Part shown: piece by piece, positions 50,096-62,100 of the stretch
How the letters are laid out: each line of letters begins with the position of its first letter
Position numbering within the stretch: the first letter of the stretch is position 1
From: Helopsaltes ochotensis
Taxonomy: Eukaryota > Chordata > Aves > Passeriformes > Locustellidae
Direction of reading: 5' to 3'
Assembly (NCBI GenBank): GCA_013400155.1
Contig: VXBM01000338.1
Location: 124,001-188,000 of the forward strand
DNA length: 64,000 nucleotides
The notes under the pieces: generated by a model
Told to the model about the DNA's origin: nothing
Databases searched by the model: none
What the model saw: only the letters and a program-made list of their open reading frames with translations
Program-made: the position numbers and the translations under genes

Positions 50096-53000
50096 GTAAG
50101 GCGGAGGATGCTGTGTGCTGCTCAGAAGGGCTGGAGACGTTTCCTTCTGCAACTAAAGTTTTGTAGTTCCAAACATCAAGTATCTAGGAAAAAAAAAACT
50201 CAGCACACCAAGCTGGTGTCTTTTCACATCATATTGTTCGCAGCAGCTGTTACATTTCTGTGTATGCATTGCACAATCGGAACAAATTATGTGAGTTCTT
50301 CTAAACAGCCTGTTGATTTAAGTATTTATCAGGCACAAGATGTAATAGCCTCTCATTTTCCTTTTCAGAAGGAAAACCTGCCACGTGCAGCCTGTCTGTA
50401 GGGCTGTTGAAATATGTTCACCTCCAAAATTGTCAAAGCTCTACATGTGATGGTAGTTTCTTTATGGATTGCCTTCACTTTAGTTGGTCTCGTTCACTTC
50501 AGTGAAAAGTGATTATTACATAATTAGCCACAGAAAATTTAAGTACTTTGACATGACTTATGAAAAACACCTTCAACTGATTAGAAGACTGCAGGAGAAA
50601 TAGTTATTAATGTTTCCTCTTTAACTTGTCTTCCACTGAATGCACACTTTATCACTAAAAGATAGTCTCTTTCCAAGTACTCAAATATTTTGAAACAGAG
50701 ACTCTCATATGGCTTATTTTGCAGTGTGTACTGACAATTGTACTTTAGATCAAAATTGAAAGATAAAAAGTAAACAGAGAAACAGCAGTTAATTATGTTA
50801 ATAAACAAGATATGTATTTTGGGCTAATATTCCCCTTTTTAGTGTTCTATTGATTGTTAATTCATAAAAGCAGCTATTTTCAGTGTGTGTGACTTTTAAG
50901 CTTTCACTTTTTTATTTTTACTTCTTTTCTTTGAATAAGGATTGCAGTGATTGTCGGTTTAGGGGATAGCCTGAATACTACAGTGCTAAATACCTCATTA
51001 GTTTCTAAAAAAAACCAGCTCTCATGTACCCAAAAGTAGCAGTAATTGCTACTTTGGATCTTGAAAACATCTGGCAAACAGAAAGTAGTAAGGCTTGACA
51101 CAGAGATGTAAACATGCTCGGTACAATGTAAGAGATGTTCCATGGTCTCTTTTACAGCAATGAGGCATTATGGAAACTGTTACTGGAATTTTTCCCTCTG
51201 CTAAAATGTTATTTGAGCTACAGACTAAAAGAAGAACATTTATGTAAGAAAGGCATACAAGTGTTATTATCCAAGGTTGCAACTTATGTGTTGTTTTCTT
51301 TTTAATTTCAGTGAAAGAAGCTGGAAGAGACTTTACCTATTTTATTGTGGTGCTTGTTGGAATTGGTGTTACAGGTTATTTTTTTAAATTACATTCTTTA
51401 TCAGAAGACACTCTTCATTAATTCCATCTGGTTTGATAAGTTTTCATTCCATCTGCTGTTGTTTCTGTTACAGGTGGTTTGTTCTATGTGATTTTTAAAG
51501 AGCTGTTCTCTTCTTCTAGTCCAAATAAGATCTATGGAGATGCCTTGGAGAAATGCAGATCTCACCCCGAGGTTGGTTTTTGAACTTCAGTCATAAGTTT
51601 GTGTTTCTCGGTAGTTACTGTCTTTCTTCAAGTCAAAACTTAGTGCAAGGAATCTCACAAGTTACATGAAGACCCTTGTGGTGCTTTACCAGTTCTGCCA
51701 GTGCTTTTAGCTGGCATGGGGTGGGTCAGCTCCGGAGCAGAGCCTCCATTAGGACAAGTCAGTGCAAGCATTGAGCTTGTGTGAACTAGCCTGCTAGAAG
51801 CCAAGTGAGTGTGCCACAGCACAAAAACTAGTGGAAATACTGTCTGCCCTTCAGAGCACGTGCTTGTGTCACCATAAAGAAATTCTTAGGGACTTACCTG
51901 AGTGCCTGCTAAATTCTGCAGGTCAGAGAGGCAGCTGGTCCCACTAAGTTCTGTAGATCTAACCTGCTGCCTTTTCTCAGCACACTTATTCTATTGTGAC
52001 ACTTCACTATGGTTCTGACATTCTGTAAAGCACTGCACTGATACCCAGGAATTTAAATTCTTCATTTGAAGCACAATTAGCATTCCGTTGGCTAACAGGA
52101 AAACAGGCAGAGAACAGTCATGGGATCACACTGTCATCATAGCTAGGTGTAAACAAAAATCAATGTGAAACTTGATTTTGAAAAACACAGCTTCAGACAA
52201 AACATCCTTCAAAAAAGTTTGCAGCAGATGCTTTTGAGGATAACCTAGAAATTAAGTGACAAGTTGTTGTTTGAGTAAAAATAAAAAGACTGCTTTGGAA
52301 CAAGTGTGTAGAATTAAAACTTCTTTCCAGTACTTGCACAGTAAAACTTAACCTCCTCTTATAACCAAGTTTAAAGTAAGTTTAAGACTAAGTTGATCTA
52401 CTCTGACTTTATAGATCTGAAAAAAAATTACTTAATTTCTTATTCAGCAGTGTTTTTTAGATAATATGAAGGGGAATGCATTTGCATTTTAGACTTTGAA
52501 ATATATTCTCTCAGAGAGACATGAGCAAATATTTTTTGCTTTTTTTTCTTTTTACACAAAATGTTATTTTCCATATCTTCATCTCAGAGAACAGCACAAA
52601 TAGAAGATATCAGTAGGATTTATTTTAGGCATTTAATACAGGACTGTAAAAAAAAAAAAGGACTGGAATACAGAGGAGTTTTCCTTAAACTGTTTTCTTC
52701 TTTCATAAACTCTTCTATTCTTGAGATGTTAGATTCTCCAGGGGCATTTTGTTTAAATAAGATGTATTCACAGCTGAGGTGTGAGCTGATACTGGAATAT
52801 CTGTTTGTATGTTATCCATTCTGACAGCTCAAACCTCTTTTCTCTTGTAGATAATTGGTGTTTTTGGTGACTCTATCAAAGGTTATGGAGAGGCAACAAG
52901 AAGAGGAAGACGACAGCATGTCAGGTACCCCTTGGTGTTTGCCCCATAAAGACATCAGTTTTTGCACAGCAAAGGTATTTTTGGATCACAAGTTAGTTCT

Positions 53001-54979
53001 AGAGTGATGTGACTTATCCTATGACTTTGATTGAACATAGAAGTTTTTTGCAGTACCTCCAGTGTGCCATGTACCACTAAGTACAGTGTACATACAATAT
53101 AAAATGCCAATTCTCAGACTCAAAACAAGCAATGATCATTATGGTGGGCACAGAGCTCTCCAAAAATAGGATGAATCTGAAAAGAGTAGTGCAGAGGCCT
53201 AGGCTTGAATGGGGGGAACAGTAATCTGACAGAAGTTTACAGTTGGAAGCTATCCTGAGCTGATATGCAGAATGCTTTTTGGTACTTGAGGCAGCATCTC
53301 TGCTGTGTATTTAACTCTTTCACCTAAACCTTTCATGAGCGTGTCTTTTTATTACTTTCCTTTTAAAAGAAACAACAGAACTATTTCTTACAAAACGTAA
53401 GTCCTCCCTGCTTTGCCTTTATTGGGTTGTTTGGCAGGAGTATATTCAATGAGGTTTCATATAGGATGAGACACACAAGCACAGGTTGAACCATGAAACT
53501 GAGATTTTTTTATTTTGTCTGAGGAAAGTGGCTTTTACTAGTTGAAGCTTTATCTCTTCACCAGACTGTAAAAAAAAAAGTTTAAAGTGAAGCTGCTGAA
53601 TGAAATCAATGTGCACAAACATTTTGAGCACCTGTCTGTAAATAATTAAATGTACTATGAATCAGCTTTCCTACTATGTAATTTCCATTATTTTGAATGC
53701 CTAGTATCTTCAATAAATTTTTGAGCTGAGAACTCTGTAAGATTGTAGAGTTTACATCTGCTGGATAAGAATGATCTTAAACGTCTCAAAAATCTTCCGG
53801 GTTTTTTGTGTATGAACACCTTGAATGTAAATTTACTGCAGTAAGGCTCCTCATTCATATTTGTTCTCTCTACCATCATGTCACTTTAAACTGTATTGGA
53901 AGTTTATTTCACAGTGTGTACCTGGGCATGACTGATGGATATAAGAGACTGGTGCTAAGCAGCAGTTAATAATTTCAGTAGGAAACATAAACTGGCACCA
54001 GAACTCTCCTGGGATCATTAGTTTCCCAAAGTGGTCACTTTGAAAGTGATGTGCTATTTATTTAATACTTGAGCATAACCCAAGTGCAGTCCAAATACCA
54101 GCATTTAGGTTGGAGATCTCATATCACTGCCAAAGTTACACAATTTCAGCAGAACAAAACCATAGCCAAAGTAAATAAAGCACATAGTAAACTGTTTGTT
54201 TTGATGTGGTTTAACCAGCCTGATAATTAATTTGAAAAAACATGCTGTGTGTCTTTTGGCTTAATAACCTAGTTTAAGTGCCTAAAATTACTCTGAAGTC
54301 TTGGTGATGTGGGGTCCCTTTCTAGATGTCAGGCTCCAAATCTGTGGTTTTTTAGAATAAATACAAGGAATTTCCATATCCTTCAGCAGTGGATTGCTTT
54401 TCAGTTCTGGGGGGAGGACTGGGGTGAGGACATTTAGGCATTTCATCTCTTAATCCTCAGCAGCTAATTAGCTCTTCTAACTCCACTAGTCCTTAGGCAC
54501 TCACAGTAAAGCTTGAGAGGAGCAGTAGAGAAGGAACCCAAGGTAGCGTAAGGACACCACCGGAATACACTTTCTTACAAAATAAGTAAGCAACTCCTCT
54601 AAGTAAGTTTAAATTTGAAGTCTTAACTGGCTTATAATCTGTATTCTTGCTGGGTGGTTGGGTTTTTGTTTTGTGTTGCTGTTTTTAGTCACATTGAATA
54701 CGTAAAGGACGGACTGAAACATATGCGTTTGAAGTTCTATATTGAGGGCACTGAATCAGGGAAACAGGGAACGGTCCATGTGGAAGTCAAAGAGGTATGT
54801 ACAATTTATTGATACACCTGACAAACTTAGTCTTGAATTTAAACTACCAAAGAGAAAAAAACACTGAATTTTTTTTTTCTTTCCAGAATCTTGAAACAGG
54901 AAGATTTGAGGTTCGCTACATTTTTGTGGATGTCGAGACCTATCCAAGAAGAACCATTGTTATAGAGGACAACAGATAG
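49801..54979 (+). CDS. TIMM21: TIMM21, mitochondrial TIM21 translocase subunit (six coding exons, 242 aa)
   Basis: Inner-membrane subunit of the TIM23 presequence translocase. In yeast Tim21 contacts the TOM complex and the respiratory chain; in human cells TIMM21 also moves new subunits into complexes I and IV. Exons 49801-50095, 51312-51374, 51474-51571, 52851-52924, 54689-54794 and 54887-54979 join in phase to 729 nt including TAG. The protein has an Arg-rich N-terminal presequence (residues 1 to about 60), one membrane segment at about 107-127 ([20 protein letters not shown]) and a Tim21 intermembrane-space domain (about 135-242) with [29 protein letters not shown] and the end [12 protein letters not shown]. 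Human is 248 aa. It is head-to-head with FBXO15. Confidence 0.96.
50096..51311 (+). other. TIMM21 intron 1
   Basis: GT-AG intron of 1216 bp; AT-rich, no feature recognised. Confidence 0.9.
51312..51374 (+). CDS. TIMM21: TIMM21 coding exon 2 (membrane segment)
   Basis: 63 nt, residues 99-119. Acceptor TTTTTAATTTCAG. It encodes [21 protein letters not shown], the highly conserved start of the transmembrane helix. The donor ACAG|GTTATT is weak, but the exon is fixed by homology and phase. Confidence 0.95.
51474..51571 (+). CDS. TIMM21: TIMM21 coding exon 3
   Basis: 98 nt, residues 120-152. Acceptor GTTTCTGTTACAG, donor GAG|GTTGGT. It completes the membrane helix ([16 protein letters not shown]) and begins the intermembrane-space domain ([17 protein letters not shown]). 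The intron before it is only 99 bp. Confidence 0.96.
51572..52850 (+). other. TIMM21 intron 3
   Basis: GT-AG intron of 1279 bp; a moderately GC-richer part near 51690-51970 shows no recognised element. Confidence 0.9.
52851..52924 (+). CDS. TIMM21: TIMM21 coding exon 4
   Basis: 74 nt, residues 153-176. Acceptor TTTTCTCTTGTAG, donor AG|GTACCC. It encodes [14 protein letters not shown] and [10 protein letters not shown], the basic surface segment conserved in vertebrate TIM21. Confidence 0.96.
52925..54688 (+). other. TIMM21 intron 4
   Basis: GT-AG intron of 1764 bp; no repeat or RNA gene recognised. Confidence 0.9.
54689..54794 (+). CDS. TIMM21: TIMM21 coding exon 5
   Basis: 106 nt, residues 177-212. 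Acceptor TGCTGTTTTTAG, donor GAG|GTATGT. It encodes [20 protein letters not shown] and [15 protein letters not shown], matching the human Tim21 domain core. Confidence 0.96.
54887..54979 (+). CDS. TIMM21: TIMM21 coding exon 6, with stop
   Basis: 93 nt, residues 213-242 plus TAG. Acceptor TTTCTTTCCAG. It encodes [20 protein letters not shown] and [10 protein letters not shown]. The protein stops four residues earlier than human, which ends in an extra SQDD. Confidence 0.96.
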   Translation, partial: NLETGRFEVRYIFVDVETYPRRTIVIEDNR

Positions 54980-55222
54980 CCAATGATCAAAGCTGCTGCC
55001 TTATCTCACATTGGATAATACTGTTGTAGCCAGTCTACACGGGAATTGTGTGGTGTTGCCAATTGTGTCTCGCAGCTTCAGAGCTGTGTTACGGGAAGCA
55101 GCCTCTCAGGGCCTCCACTAAGGACTTTTAATAATAACAGATAAAGGATTTAATGTGAAACCAATGAAATATAGCAGAACTATCATGGCAGATATTCTTG
55201 ACATAGGAAAAGAATGCCTCTT

Positions 55223-55228
55223 AATAAA
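55223..55228 (+). terminator. TIMM21: candidate TIMM21 polyadenylation signal 1
   Basis: AATAAA about 245 bp past the stop codon, in a plain AT-rich 3' UTR. Confidence 0.5.
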
Positions 55229-55341
55229 TGGTTTAAAGCTGGATAATACTTCTGCACACCGAAAACCTGAGTTTTTCAAGGTTTTAGGTTTGGATGGGGA
55301 GGTTTTTGTCTTCCTTGGCTTGGATTTGCCACTATCACTGC

Positions 55342-55347
55342 AATAAA
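55342..55347 (+). terminator. TIMM21: candidate TIMM21 polyadenylation signal 2
   Basis: AATAAA about 365 bp past the stop codon, after CACTGC; a third copy is at 55533-55538. Use of several sites is possible. Confidence 0.5.
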
Positions 55348-55599
55348 GAAAGAGGTAGTTTAACTGTAGACAGAACTCTACTCTTTTCATTTTGGATACC
55401 TTTGTAGGTAAGAAGACATAATAAGAATGTTAGTGATGCAAAAGAGATCTAGGCACGTAGGGGTAGGAATGGTGGAGGCACAAAGCCATGACAAGCAACT
55501 GAAGATAAAGACTTCAATACTGGTGTCCTCTAAATAAATTACCAGAAACAGAACATCACTACCATCTGCTCTTTCCAGTGTTTGCCATGCTGCTCTGCA

Positions 55600-55705
55600 T
55601 GGTTGTAGTAAGGTGGGGGTTGGCCTTTTCTCCCAGGCAACTAGTGACAGGACAAGAGGACACGGCCTCGAGCTGTGTCAGGGGGGATTTAGCTTTGACA
55701 TTACC
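55600..55705 (+). mobile_element. CR1 LINE internal fragment
   Basis: Sense CR1 scrap. GGTGGGGGTTGGCCTTTTCT, then CCCAGGCAACTAGTGACAGG, ACAAGAGGACACGGCCTCGA and GGGGGGATTTAG match the C-terminal coding region of CR1. Both ends are lost. It lies just past the TIMM21 3' UTR. Confidence 0.85.
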
Positions 55706-56635
55706 TTCAAAATGTTTTGAAAACCATAATATTCCACTTAAACTTCTCTTTCTCACCTTTTCTGGATCTACATGTGATAAACACGTGGTGTTTATCAGGG
55801 CGTGACTTTAGTCTGTAAAGAGTTCCACATTATTTTCTTTTACTGCCTGCATCACCTTGCTAGCTAAGCAGATTTGCCACTATGCTTCTGTATATTTCAT
55901 GAATGTGGGACACAGCTGCAAAGGTTGTCACTTCTGTATTGTGAAAAAGCTAAGAATATGCTAAAATGAAGACAAAAAAGTAGCATACTTTTAGTAGGAA
56001 AAAGTTTCCACCTTTATTTGACCATAGATGTGTTAGTGTTCTTAATTTGAGCAAATGACAAGTACAAAACTCAAATGCTTTCCAGTCTATTGGAGGAAAG
56101 CTTTTTGGACTCCTTTTACTAGGAACATCTCGTCAGTGAAGAAAAAAAAACTTCATAGCTTGGTTTATCAACTTTGTACTAACTAGATACCTATCACCAG
56201 CAAAATTATTTAACCCCCTTGAAACTTTAGTAGTATTAAAGCTTTACAGAAATGTAGGTCATCTGCAGAAAAAAAAAGTTAAACATTTTTTGCTAACAGA
56301 AATCTTCTGGGAACTGATTACTTCTTTCCATATTCCTCCTGAGGCTGAAGTTCTCTTTATGGACCTGACTGGCACCCATGCTTACAAAATTTTCTTAAAT
56401 TCTGTTCCATGCAAACACATATATAGAGACATCTTAATCAAAATTAGGTGAATATTAGTTGAACAAGACATCTGGAGTAGAGAACATTGATCTCTTGTGC
56501 AGTATCACCTTTCCTGGTGGTAGTTTGCACTGGAGGGAAAAGCTGCATTCCCTGGGTTTAAACAATGTTTTAGAACACCCCTTTTGTAACTCTGAAGAGT
56601 GTTAGCCTCAATTTTTCTTAGAAAGCTGCCACTGC

Positions 56636-56671
56636 TTCACTGGATCATTCACTGGATCATTCATTGGATCA
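56636..56671 (+). repeat. 12-bp tandem repeat, three copies
   Basis: TTCACTGGATCA twice exactly, then TTCATTGGATCA. Simple local duplication. Confidence 0.95.
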
Positions 56672-58739
56672 TCCCAGTAAGTCATGCAGAGATCCTTCTC
56701 CATGGCAGGGAGCTCAGTGTTCCATCCTCTCAGTGGAGGGTGTTAGGCTGGGGAAACAGCAAAATAACTGAAAGATTCACCTTCAGTTGTCGGTAAACAC
56801 AAGCAGTAACCATTTCACTATTTCCTTTTTAAAGCTCTTGCTTCTTTTTCTCTTGGGAAAACAAAATTACAGCATGTGCCAGTTACTTTCTGAAGTAAAA
56901 GTGTCATGTTATTGTTACTCAAGTATTGGGGAAAAATCACTGCTAGCAAGTCAGAGCCAAAGAAATTACATTTTCATAGAAATTAAAAACATTTTCCAGA
57001 GTTCAGTTTTGATTGTTGAGAATTAATAAAATACATTCTCAAAACCCCTCTCTCCTTTAAGAAATGAAAATATGTCAGTCAGCTGTTAAAGGTTGTTTTT
57101 CCAGAAACATTGTGTGGCAGACTATTCAAAATATGTTCTAGGTAGGTGTACAACTTGGTCTTAACTCTCCCATCTCTACATTCATTTCTGTGGATGCCAA
57201 AACCTGTGTATGCATCATAGGCAGCCAATATCCTTAGAGGTGGTTTATGGGAATAGTGTAATTGTGTCATGTATATGACCTGTCTTTGATTCTAGGTCCT
57301 GTGTATAATTGCTGTATAGTGACAAAAAGAAATATCCGTCCAGGAAATTAACTCAGTGGAAACATTAAAACATAATTTAAAAAAAAAAAGTTATTCTTTT
57401 AATAAGCTTCAATAAACAGAAGCTCTTGCAAAGAAAATGTAGCTATAGACTGAGAAGCAAAGGTGTTGTTGTGCATGACTGAGTTTAAAAATAACCTTGG
57501 TTCCTAAATATTTCCTGCATGGAATTCAAGTTTCAACTGATTTAGGCAATAGAGTTTTGATCTTAGAAATGGTTGTGAATAAATGTGTGTCTGATACAAG
57601 AAACTTCAGCAAACTCACTTAACAAGCAGAGGAGACAGGAATGTGAGTAAGACAATTACTGTATCACATGCCAGCTGCAGAGATTAAAAAGCCAAAGAAA
57701 ATGTGCTGGGAGTTTCCATAAGTAATTTCAATTCACTTGGCTCTCAGTTTCATTCACTATCAAAATGGATGCTATCCACCCTAACACTTACGGGATTATT
57801 CCAATATGTATATTGTCAGCATCCTAATGCTGCAGATTATGCCCAAAAACATTGAGGACACATTTTGAGCCCAAGCCCACTTTTATGATTCACAGCAGCT
57901 TGTAAACTGACAGAAGTACATAAGGCAAGCACAGAGACTGGGGAGAAAATTTAAAGGAAAATTTTGATGGGGCAAGCTTAAAGGTAACAGTAAGGGCTAA
58001 TAACTGGTCTCTGCATAGGGGGTTGTAAAGCCTGCTTGAAGACCTGGAATATAGTTGGCACTGGAAAAACAAAAATTTGAAAGAAAAAACAAGAATTTGA
58101 AAGCAAAAATATCTTCCCCCTCTTTTTTTGAGAGGGGAAAAAAAGGCTTAGTCCCTAGAGAAATGTTCACTTGCTCCGAATAGGGAATAATAGAACTCCA
58201 GTAGAAATTTTCCGTAGCCATCTGGGAATGTATGTTGTTATGGTATACAGTGATTCCAAACAGTACTATAAATAATGGAACAGCAGAAGTATTTGATAGT
58301 TTTTCTTAGTAAATTCTCAGGGTTTTTTATTCTGTATGTGTTGTGTAAAATAATGTATAGGAATTATAGAAAAATGTGAATTAATGCCATCCCAATTCAG
58401 TATTCAAATTCAGTATATTTATGTTTTTTAATGATATATAGTTAAAAGTTGAAAATATAGCAAAAATATTTCACAATTTAAAGGCAACAAAGGAAAAAAA
58501 AAATGCTTTTTGGAATTCTTCTGGTTGTCCCGGGAGGAATGTGCTGTATTTGATTCCCTTCATCTCGTATAGGTTATTGTGGAGCATTTGTAACTCAGCA
58601 AATAAATATTTCGCACAAATACCCATTTCAGTAAAACGGATCAGTGTGAAAAGCCTGTTTGCCTCTCAGGGTTCAGTATCAAACTACTGCATTTCATTTT
58701 AATCTCCGTGTAAAGAAATTCTCTCAGTTCTGGAAAAAG

Positions 58740-59100
58740 CACAGCATGGGAGGGATGGCCTCACCTGCTCCTGCCCACAGCCAGCCTGCAGCAGATCAGC
58801 CTTGGCCAGCGCCCAGAGCTGCTCCCCCCACAGCAGGATGGAGAGGGAAATGGGGACCAGCAGAAATGAGAAATCTTGGGGGTTGTGAACTAGACGGGGA
58901 GATCACTTGCCAGCTAGTGTTGCAGGTGAACTAAACTTCGAAAGGAGCTCAATTTATTGCCCTTGGCTGGCCAGAGCAGCAGTGTGGGCAGTGTGCCACA
59001 GTGGTGAGTACCTAGCAGGGCTGGCAGCAGTGGTTTCTCTACTTCCAGATCACGTACAGGCGTCTGCCTCCACATCTTAAAACCTCCCGGTACTGTGCTG
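58740..59100 (+). repeat. probable degraded avian interspersed repeat
   Basis: GC-richer block within AT-rich DNA. GGGAGATCACTTGCCAG, GCTCAATTTATTGCC and CATCTTAAAAC occur in an order I associate with a common dispersed bird repeat, probably LTR-type, but I cannot name the family and no clear ends or target duplication are visible. Confidence 0.35.
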
Positions 59101-62100
59101 GGAAACCTTTCCAGGATAATCGTGTTTATCCAACCTCTATTTAATTACAAGTCCCCTTTATCAAAATCATAATTATCTTCTCTAGCATGAGTTGCTCTCT
59201 TGTGTTACTCCCCACAATTAACTCTATTAACCTTTTATCCAAGCACATTTTTACCTTCTTTGGGAACTGAGTTGTTTTTCAGTTTCAATCCTAATTCTTC
59301 TTTTTTCCATTAAAAACATAACAATCTCAGCCATAACAACATTTTATTGCAGTTATACACATACTAAATCATGTCTGTATTCCCTGAGATGTGATTTGCT
59401 TCATTAGTGCTACAACCTCTGTAGAGAAGCTGGAAGTGAATTGCTATCTTGTGCTCTGTATAGGGCCATGCATTATCCCGTGTTTTAATAAAATGGAAAC
59501 AAATCCCAATGTTGCAGTGCAGATTTGCAAAATGCCACCAGTTGCTTTTTGGTGTGATATCTGGTGAGGTACAGCTGCCCTCCCCTCGTGTGTGGGGCTG
59601 CAAAGCCACCGCATTCGGGGGTCTGACACTGGGATAATTGTGGTGGAGTGAAATAACTGAGACATCTCAAGATTTAAAACAGCAGCTTTTATCAACTGCC
59701 TTGAGCATAAAAGTGTCATAATAAGACACAACTATTTTTTCCCTGAAAACATCCCTGAAAAATGTCCTGCTGTGCTTATTTTTCTGTATTTTTCACACTT
59801 ATTTTCTTTAAATTTCTTTTTTTAACACCTTTTTGGGGGAGTCCTGCCAGCCTCTGCATATATTTCTCTTTTCCTTCAAAATAATGTGCTTAACTTCTGT
59901 GTCTGCATGTCTCTTTTTTTACCTATACTTAATTTAACAGAAAGCTAATCTCCCTCAACTTCTAGTCGTAAGACATTTTCTAGACCCTTTGTCAGCTTCA
60001 TTGCCCTTATACATATATAGACCTATGCATAAAACCACTATAAATATATAATGTGGAGCATATATGCTATAGAATATATATTATGTAGATAAAATAATAC
60101 TTATCTACTATTCATATATATTTGTGTTCTTGACTTCATCTTGGAAGTTTTTCAGGTACCATCAAAATAATCCAGCTTCTAGGGCCATTCCAAAACAGAC
60201 ACCTCCCATTACTGACCGAGGCATGTTGCAGAGCTGGTCTCCAGGGATGTTCCTGAGAGCACTGTGAACACATGGAACAAACAAGTCTTGAATTTGGGGT
60301 GGTGGGTCTGATTGACACCTTCATTTTTAACTGATATCCAGCACCCCATCCAAACCTTCAATGACTGACAGGTACAAAAGTTCTGGACATCTCTCAGTGG
60401 CAAATACTTCAAGGTGAATTATGAAGAAAGCAGATAAGCAAAAGAATGTGACTTGTGCTAAGATTACAGCCAGTCAATTCTAATCTCTTCTGTACTGAGT
60501 GAGTCATGATGGCAGTTTCTTCTTGATAAGCCATCCTGCATAATAATGGTGAAGGCCAGTAAAGTAGTCCTGTTTTGCTGGTGGTTGTCAGCCTCTGGGA
60601 TGGAATTAGATGTGGAAGTATGCGAACATGTCTATTGTGCTTTTGTAAAAACATGCATTTTTCATGTGGGAAGTATTAATCCTAAAGCAACCATCAATGT
60701 CACAGTCAGCCCCATTTACCCACAGGCTACAGCCATCATGCTGTACTGCCCACACAAGGGAGGTGACATAGGGACTTCCTTTTCCCAGAGGACAAGCTCC
60801 ATACTTCCTAAACGAAGTGTTCCTGCATAATGGCTCCAAAGTAACTATCCACCACAACATAAACATCAATGCATACACAAAATCAAGGGAAAACTAATGC
60901 TCTAAAAAATGAAACATCAAGAAAACGATATGTATTCCATGGACTGAAATCAATGTTTTTAGATTTAGCACACTTTTATGAACATTACCAGGTAATGCTG
61001 TAACCAGTGAGCAATCTTGCTGTGTGAGAGCATTAAATACTCTGCTATGTGCCCATTTGGATGGGGTTACATTGCTGTCCCTTGTCACAGAGTTCAGGAG
61101 CAACCAGCATATACATATCCCTGTTGAGGTCATTGTGATGACTTTCAAAAAGGGTTCTGCTCCTGTGCCAGCTGGTCTCCTGCTCATGGGAGTCTCCTGC
61201 TCTCAAATGGCAGACATCTGATGGCTTTCTAAAAATACATTCTTCTCACTCTTGGAGCCCCGGGGATGGTTCTTGTCTCTAATTCATCTCTTCTCTAATT
61301 CCTCTTCTCGAGGAATGTGTGCTGGTTGGACTCTTATTAAGAGACCAACTGCAGGCTGGTTTTTCAGACCTCTGCCTACCACACATGTCCCTCAGGCCAA
61401 GCTTTCTGCAGCAACTCCATGCAGACCTCACTGGGATTTTAAAGACCTGAAATAACATAGGTATTTCTGGAATAGCCTGTACATTACCACTGCTTCATAC
61501 AGGGTTATGTGCAAATCACACTTTCACACTGAAATAATTTACTTAGTAGAAGTAAGGATATGTTAGTAATGATACAGATATTTTTTTTCATCACACAAAT
61601 GGGTAATGAGCAGAGAGCTGACACTCAGAAAATACTGATTCAATGATAAATTCTATCATCCTTCTCTTCTGTGGACCAGGAGTGAGTATTGTTGTCTTTC
61701 TTTCTGCTATAATAATAACAACTTGTTGCAAATGTTGTGAGGATCAGGTGAAGAGCTGAAGCTGCAGACAGCCTGGGCAGGTGAGCAGGAGCCCTCAGAA
61801 CAAAAAACTGGGTCTGAGGAGCACAGAGGGATCCATTTTCAGAAACTCTTGATTTCTGAACACATTTCAAGTCAGTACTTGAAATCATTTTTCCAGGGAG
61901 AAGATCTCATCACTTCTGTGTATTAAAGGTAAAGAAATTGTTTGATAACATGTCACAACATTAAGGAAACAAACACTATTAATCTTTCTCTCAGGCCATT
62001 TCTCAAAAAAATCCATTATTGTATAGGAAGTTTCATAGGAAACTGAGAATATTAGCGCTGATAATGAAGGGTGGAAGTGCCCAGTAGTCCAAGCCTGCTA

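Larger units (their letters stand above)
49370..50110 (+). promoter_or_regulatory. CpG island and promoter of TIMM21
   Basis: GC-rich, CpG-dense region from about 430 bp upstream of the TIMM21 ATG through coding exon 1. TATA-less. It includes a perfect ACTAYRNNNCCCR promoter motif at 49491-49479 (minus strand) and a one-mismatch copy at 49544-49556. The start site itself cannot be fixed from sequence. Confidence 0.75.

Noticed and set aside
60120..60420. Possible antisense CR1 remnant (CATTGAAGGTTTGGATGGGG on minus)
   Set aside because: Only one short phrase resembles CR1; the surrounding order does not follow the element, so the evidence is too thin.
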